Origin: Bacillota bacterium
GTDB taxonomy: Bacteria; Bacillota; Clostridia; Peptostreptococcales; Anaerovoracaceae
Direction: 5' to 3'
Length of the DNA stretch: 16,760 nucleotides
Assembly (NCBI GenBank): GCA_016287035.1
Contig: JAEEVI010000160.1
Location: 1-16,760 of the forward strand
Position numbers and translations under genes: made by a program. A model generated the notes under the pieces. It was not told where the DNA came from. It saw only the letters and a program-made list of their open reading frames with translations, and made no database searches. Below, piece by piece: positions 13,382 to 16,760 of this stretch. Positions within the stretch are counted from its first letter, which is position 1, and each line of letters opens with the position of its first letter.

Positions 13382-13407
13382 CAGGGCAGCACCTGCGCGC
13401 TGCCCTG
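13382..13407 (-). promoter_or_regulatory. Intercistronic hairpin between amidohydrolase and cupin genes
   Basis: CAGGGCAGC and GCTGCCCTG form a perfect 9-bp stem with an 8-nt loop, in a 63-nt spacer. On the minus strand only TATTTC follows, so it is at best a weak terminator. A role in RNA processing or protection of the upstream message is more likely. It would set the cupin level apart from that of the amidohydrolase. Confidence 0.6.
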
Positions 13408-13423
13408 CATGTTGTTTGTCCGC

Positions 13424-14788
13424 TTATTTCTCGCGGGCGACGTACTTGCCGTAGCCCTGCTTGCCGACGATCTTTCCGTCCTTGAAGACGATCTCGCCTC
13501 TGCAGACGGTCATTACCGGCCAGCCCTGGAAGGTGTAGCCGAAGAACGGCGACCACGGGCACTTGGAGAAGTTGTCTTCCTTCTTGAACTCCTTCTTGAG
13601 ATCCATGTCGACGACGACAAAGTCCGCGTCCGAACCGGGCTGCAGAACGCCCTTCTTCGGATAGAGTCCGTAGAGCTTGGAAGCGTTGAAGCTCGTTACT
13701 TCGACGACCTTCTCGAGCGTGATCTTGCCCTCGGCGACGCCGTTGAGCATTACGGGAGCGATGGCCTGAACGCCGGGGATACCGTTCGGAACGATCCAGA
13801 TGTTGTTGGGATCTGCGAACTTCTCTTCCTCGGTGAACGGGCAGTGGTCGGAGGACATAGTGCTTACATAGCCGTCCTTGCCGAGCAGATCCCACATCTC
13901 GAGCCTGTTGGGCTCTTCGTGGAACGGCGGGGACTGCTTGAGAGCTGCTCCGAGCCTGTCGTAATCCTCTACGACGAAGGTGAGGTAGTGCGGGCAGGTC
14001 TCAGCCCAGACCTTGACGCCTTCTTCTCTCGCCTTCTTGATGAGACGGAGACCTTCGGCCGTGGATACGTGAACGATAACTGCGGCCGCGCCTGTCTGCT
14101 TGAGGAACAGGATAGCTCTCTGGATAGCTTCGACCTCGGCGTAGTCGGGGTGGGAAGCGTTGTAAGCTCTGCCGTCGCACTTGCCTTCAGCCTTGAGCTC
14201 GATCTCTCTCTTCTTGAGGATCTTGTCGTTCTCGCAGTGGATCATTGCGATACCGCCGTTCTTGGCGAGGATCTCAAGGTGAGCATAGAACGTGTCGTCC
14301 TCGAGGAACGGGCAGTCCGTGGTGGAGAAGCACATAAATGCCTTCATCGCGGTAGCGCCGGTCTTCCTCCAGAGGTCGTCAGCTTCGTCGAGGTTGGTAG
14401 CGATAGCGCCGCCGTGGATGCCGTAATCGACATAGCCCTTGCCCTCGAAATAGTTCTTGGTATACTCATATGCCTCGACATCCTTGATGATAGGAGTCTG
14501 GAAAGGCATCATAAGGCCGGTGGTGATGCCGCCGGCAGCCATGGACTGCGTGAGATGCTCCATGTCTTCCCTGTTGTTCGTGGGACCCGGATCGGAGGGA
14601 TGGATGTGCGCGTCGATGAAACCGGGAAGAAGGAACTTTCCTCCGCAGTCGATGACTTCCGCAGCCTCGTATCCTTCGGCGTCAGCGCCGACGAACGCGA
14701 TCTTTCCGTCCTTCACACCGATGCAGCCCGCAAAACGGCCTGTCGTCGATACGATGACAGCATTCGTGTACAACTTGTCGATTTTCAT
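13424..14788 (-). CDS. Allantoinase-like cyclic amidohydrolase (dihydropyrimidinase/hydantoinase superfamily)
   Basis: This 454-residue protein is the usual length for allantoinase. It is a TIM-barrel metal hydrolase with a small N- and C-terminal beta domain. Metal ligands are visible: H61 and H63 (DAHIHPSDPG), carboxylated Lys149 (AMKAFMCFS), H184 (MIHCEND), H240 (IVHVSTAEG) and D314 (SSDHCPF). The family opens cyclic amide bonds in allantoin, hydantoins, dihydropyrimidines or dihydroorotate. The DAHIHPSDPG stretch followed by a GGITT block is closest in style to allantoinase, but sequence alone does not fix the substrate. AGGAG lies 5 nt before the start. It follows the NCS1 transporter and precedes a cupin, which favours ureide or hydantoin catabolism over pyrimidine synthesis. 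Confidence 0.87.
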   Translation of the reverse strand: MKIDKLYTNAVIVSTTGRFAGCIGVKDGKIAFVGADAEGYEAAEVIDCGGKFLLPGFIDAHIHPSDPGPTNNREDMEHLTQSMAAGGITTGLMMPFQTPIIKDVEAYEYTKNYFEGKGYVDYGIHGGAIATNLDEADDLWRKTGATAMKAFMCFSTTDCPFLEDDTFYAHLEILAKNGGIAMIHCENDKILKKREIELKAEGKCDGRAYNASHPDYAEVEAIQRAILFLKQTGAAAVIVHVSTAEGLRLIKKAREEGVKVWAETCPHYLTFVVEDYDRLGAALKQSPPFHEEPNRLEMWDLLGKDGYVSTMSSDHCPFTEEEKFADPNNIWIVPNGIPGVQAIAPVMLNGVAEGKITLEKVVEVTSFNASKLYGLYPKKGVLQPGSDADFVVVDMDLKKEFKKEDNFSKCPWSPFFGYTFQGWPVMTVCRGEIVFKDGKIVGKQGYGKYVAREK

Positions 14789-14835
14789 TGGTTCTCCTTT
14801 CTCCTGAAACGTCTGATAAATTGACCAAGTTCCCG

Positions 14836-14880
14836 AAAAAAAATTATTGAGCTGTAAGCAGCCGCCCCGTTAGGGGCGGC
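14836..14880 (-). terminator. Hairpin pair with delayed T-tract between transporter and amidohydrolase genes
   Basis: GCCGCCCC-GTTA-GGGGCGGC (14861-14880) is a perfect 8-bp stem located 30 nt past the transporter stop. On the minus strand it is followed by a small GCTG-CTTA-CAGC hairpin (14862-14851) and, after 7 further nt, eight T (14843-14836). The T-tract is too far from the main stem for an ideal terminator. Partial termination, or protection of the transporter message, is the likely effect. Confidence 0.5.
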
Positions 14881-14910
14881 ACGCTCAGGCAGTAACGCCG
14901 ATATTTAGGA

Positions 14911-16287
14911 TTAACGGATGCCCTGGAGCTCCTCGTCCTTCTTCTCGAGCGGGAGGACCTTCTTGAGGATCGTGTAGATAACGAACGTGGAAGGCATACC
15001 GACGAGCCAGGAGATGTCGAAGAAGCAAGCGGAGATGATGGCGCCGCAGATGAGCGCGATGAACGCGGTCGGAGCGAAGCCGCCCTTATAGGTGTACTTG
15101 GATCCTTCGTAGAGCTCGGGGATGTTGATGTTCTGCTTTCTGAAGATGTAGTAGTCGGAAAGCATTACGCCGCAGATAGGTCCGAGGAAGGAGGAGTAGA
15201 TGTTCTGGAATACGAAGAAGAAATCAGCTCCATAGAGGACCCACGGGCAAACGATAACGGACAGAACGGCGGTAAGGATAACGCCTGTTCTCCACTTTAC
15301 GCGGAACGTATCCTGGAACGCGAGAGCAACAGGAGTGATGTTCAGGGTAAGGTTGGAGGTTACCTGTGCGAGAACGATGAAGCAAAGGAGGATGATGCCG
15401 AACACCGGATGCGGCGAGAGCATTACCAGACCTTCGATAGGATCGGAAGCACCGGTAGCGAGAGCGATGATTATACCGGCAAGGAACATGAACATCCAGG
15501 GCGGGATGATACCGAACATGTTGGCGAAGAGGCTCTCTCCCTTGGAGTTGTTTACATCCTTGAACTTGATGTGGCGGATGAGGTCGGAGCTGTTGAGCAG
15601 TACCGTGGTGTAGTTAGCGGTCGCGCCCATAACGCCGGCCCAGAAAGGACGACCCCAGGTTCCCTTGTAAGCGAGAGCTTCAGTGAAGTCTACCTTGCCG
15701 GAAGCGAATACAACGATGAAGAAGTAGATCAGCATGATGAAGATTACGATGGACATCGTCGCGTCGAATCCCTTGATGGTGCCGATCCCTCTGTAGGAGA
15801 GGTAGGACTGGATGATGAGCAGCGCGATGAAGTATACCCATACGTTGCCCCATCCGAAGATCTGCTGAGTTACGGTGCGGAGAGCGAGAGCGCCGATCCA
15901 GGTGCAGACGCCGTTCCAGCAGATAGCGGGGACCGAACGAATGAAGCCGACGATCTTGGAACCCTGAGTTCCGAAGCTGAGCCTTGCCTGCATTACGTAG
16001 GGAACGCCGTATCTCGCGCCGGCATCACCGTTGAGAGTCATTACGATCGTGATGATGAGAGCAGAGAGGATACCGACTACGAGGGTCTGAACGAAGTTCA
16101 GGACACCGCCGCCGGCGGGCATGAGGTAAAGACCGATTACCATGATCTGTACGATGATGGTGGATGACCAGAACATCATCGCGTAGTTCATGACCGATAC
16201 TGTACGGTGTGACGCCGGTATCGGATTGAGACCGTCGAGATCGACGTTGTCGGCATTAATGCTGACATTTGCTTTGTTTTCACTCAT
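14911..16287 (-). CDS. NCS1-family nucleobase/hydantoin/allantoin:cation symporter
   Basis: This 458-residue membrane protein has about 12 hydrophobic helices. NCS1 hallmarks include the N-terminal NPIPASHRTVS before the first helix and the NGDAGARYGVPYVMQARLSFG-type loop (86-106), which matches the substrate-gate region of Mhp1/PucI-like carriers. Trp residues are present in AICWNGVCTWIGA (121-133). The family couples Na+ or H+ to uptake of purines, pyrimidines, allantoin or hydantoins. AAAGGAG is 10 nt before the ATG. It is first in the module. Isoleucine is mainly ATC, unlike neighbouring housekeeping genes that use ATA freely, which suggests high expression. The exact substrate cannot be read from the sequence. 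Confidence 0.92.
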   Translation of the reverse strand: MSENKANVSINADNVDLDGLNPIPASHRTVSVMNYAMMFWSSTIIVQIMVIGLYLMPAGGGVLNFVQTLVVGILSALIITIVMTLNGDAGARYGVPYVMQARLSFGTQGSKIVGFIRSVPAICWNGVCTWIGALALRTVTQQIFGWGNVWVYFIALLIIQSYLSYRGIGTIKGFDATMSIVIFIMLIYFFIVVFASGKVDFTEALAYKGTWGRPFWAGVMGATANYTTVLLNSSDLIRHIKFKDVNNSKGESLFANMFGIIPPWMFMFLAGIIIALATGASDPIEGLVMLSPHPVFGIILLCFIVLAQVTSNLTLNITPVALAFQDTFRVKWRTGVILTAVLSVIVCPWVLYGADFFFVFQNIYSSFLGPICGVMLSDYYIFRKQNINIPELYEGSKYTYKGGFAPTAFIALICGAIISACFFDISWLVGMPSTFVIYTILKKVLPLEKKDEELQGIR

Positions 16288-16347
16288 GAGTACAATCTCC
16301 TTTATGAAAATGATTCCGTTTGAGACCCGGATGGCGTTCCGAGCCCC

Positions 16348-16364
16348 GCCTGCATGCCGCAGGC
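16348..16364 (-). promoter_or_regulatory. 5'-leader hairpin of the transporter mRNA
   Basis: On the minus strand GCCTGC-GGCAT-GCAGGC forms a perfect 6-bp stem at the predicted transcript start. A 5'-terminal stem like this often stabilises the message. I compared the leader with purine, preQ1 and c-di-AMP riboswitch signatures that I know and saw no match. Confidence 0.4.
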
Positions 16365-16367
16365 CAA

Positions 16368-16395
16368 CTTATAACGACAGACGTATGACTGTCTA
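16368..16395 (-). promoter_or_regulatory. Promoter of the transporter-amidohydrolase-cupin module with internal dyad
   Basis: On the minus strand TAGACA (16390-16395, 5/6 to consensus) and TATAAG (16368-16373, 5/6) are 16 bp apart, predicting initiation near 16361. A dyad GACAG-N8-CTGTC (16376-16393) fills the spacer and overlaps the -35, a position where a bound protein would block or remodel polymerase contact. An alternative promoter, TTTACA-16-GATAAT (16403-16430), lies just upstream. Confidence 0.55.
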
Positions 16396-16396
16396 A

Positions 16397-16421
16397 AATA
16401 TTATTATCATCATATAATATT
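16397..16421. promoter_or_regulatory. AT-rich dyad abutting the -35, candidate LysR-type regulator site
   Basis: AATATTA (16397-16403) and TAATATT (16415-16421) are perfect inverted copies separated by 11 bases, directly upstream of the -35 of the transporter promoter. LysR-type regulators commonly bind interrupted AT-rich dyads at such positions, and a probable LysR gene lies next door. AT-richness alone makes chance dyads more likely, so this is tentative. Confidence 0.38.
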
Positions 16422-16502
16422 TAGTGTAAAATCCTTTTTTGGAAATCCGGCAATTACATTTTGCGGTTATAACACTTTGTTTGCATAATGTTTCCAAAGC
16501 GT

Positions 16503-16529
16503 AAAAATGCCGGTCATTTTCGGCCGGCA
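16503..16529 (-). terminator. Rho-independent terminator of the upstream regulator gene
   Basis: On the minus strand TGCCGGCC (16529-16522) pairs with GGCCGGCA-complementary TGCCGGTC of the plus strand (16508-16515, one G-U pair) around a 6-nt loop. Five T follow (16507-16503). It lies 35 nt past the stop codon of the gene at the window's right edge and isolates it from the transporter module. Confidence 0.85.
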
Positions 16530-16564
16530 GAAAATAATTATTCAAATTTATATCATAAATAAAA

Positions 16565-16760
16565 CTATTCAGTAAAAGCTTCGCCCAAAGAGGCGAGTAT
16601 AAGGTTGGCGAACCTGTTCACCATGGGGCGCATGCTCTCTTCGTAATACGCGATCCCGAGCTGCGCGTACACTGGCGGATCGAAGTGCTGGCATATGACG
16701 TCGTCCGAGCAGCAGAGCATCTCGCTGGCGTTTATCGTCGCGAACCCAAGGCCGCTCACC
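16565..16760 (-). CDS. Probable LysR-type transcriptional regulator, C-terminal end only (partial)
   Basis: The frame enters from the right edge and ends at the TAG at 16565, leaving 64 residues. The pattern VSGLGFATINASE, then ICQHFDPPVYAQLGIAYYEE, then MRPMVNRFANLILASL fits the end of a LysR effector-binding domain. In that domain a V-x-G-x-G turn is followed by a weak segment, paired prolines, a beta strand and a final helix. The DNA-binding domain lies outside the window, so the family call is tentative. Being upstream of and codirectional with the ureide module, it is a natural candidate for its regulator. No start codon is present in the window. Confidence 0.6.
   Translation of the reverse strand, partial: VSGLGFATINASEMLCCSDDVICQHFDPPVYAQLGIAYYEESMRPMVNRFANLILASLGEAFTE

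Noticed and set aside
13355..14824. 489-codon plus-strand frame opposite the amidohydrolase
   Set aside because: The minus strand has all metal ligands of the amidohydrolase family and a good Shine-Dalgarno. The opposite frame is Leu/Val/Asp-rich shadow.
16288..16361. Purine, preQ1 or similar riboswitch in the transporter leader
   Set aside because: The leader is only about 75 nt with one short 5' stem, and none of the conserved aptamer core sequences I know is present.
16461..16489. Plus-strand promoter TTGCGG-17-CATAAT in the gap before the regulator
   Set aside because: The spacing is right, but no plus-strand gene lies downstream. It would run into the regulator's 3' end, and the AT-rich context makes chance matches likely.

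Overview
The window looks like a chromosomal segment from a GC-rich member of the Clostridia (Bacillota). The evidence is a partial 16S rRNA 5' end, AGGAGG-type ribosome binding sites, and the gene set cdaA-cdaR, yhaM, RecD2-type helicase, comFC, long-form hpf, group II ECF transporter module and raiA-type non-coding RNA. I cannot name the genus. Nothing marks it as phage, plasmid or transposon DNA.

Layout. (1) 1-385, minus strand: the 5' end of a 16S rRNA gene running out of the window, preceded by a roughly 240-nt leader and a near-perfect sigma-70 promoter with an A-tract UP region. Positions 386-485 hold nothing I can support. (2) 486-2786, minus: cdaA-cdaR (c-di-AMP synthesis and its membrane regulator), ending in an intrinsic terminator. 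(3) 2693-7710, plus: yhaM-recD2-comFC as an overlapping chain, then a structured RNA (raiA motif) closed by a 21-bp perfect stem, then hpf. The cdaA and yhaM promoters face each other, so the two transcripts should overlap at their 5' ends. (4) 7680-12828, minus: nfo, a secreted nuclease lipoprotein, ecfA1, ecfA2, ecfT, a 39-codon membrane microprotein, and trmB. This is a seven-gene chain in which nearly every junction overlaps or abuts. It converges on hpf at a shared bidirectional terminator. (5) 12931-16430, minus: an NCS1 nucleobase/hydantoin/allantoin-type transporter, an allantoinase-like amidohydrolase and a small single-domain cupin, with hairpins between the genes and a terminator at the end. 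(6) 16503-16760, minus: the C-terminus of a probable LysR-type regulator with its own terminator, directly upstream of the transporter promoter.

How the parts fit. Regions 2 to 4 are housekeeping: second messenger, RNA decay, DNA repair, ribosome hibernation, vitamin uptake and tRNA modification. Region 5 is an accessory catabolic module: import a cyclic ureide or related N-heterocycle, open the ring, then a cupin step of unknown chemistry. The adjacent regulator and the dyads in the promoter suggest substrate-dependent control.

The observations most worth following are the raiA RNA, the unannotated microprotein between ecfT and trmB, the three-gene ureide module, and the head-on cdaA/yhaM promoters.
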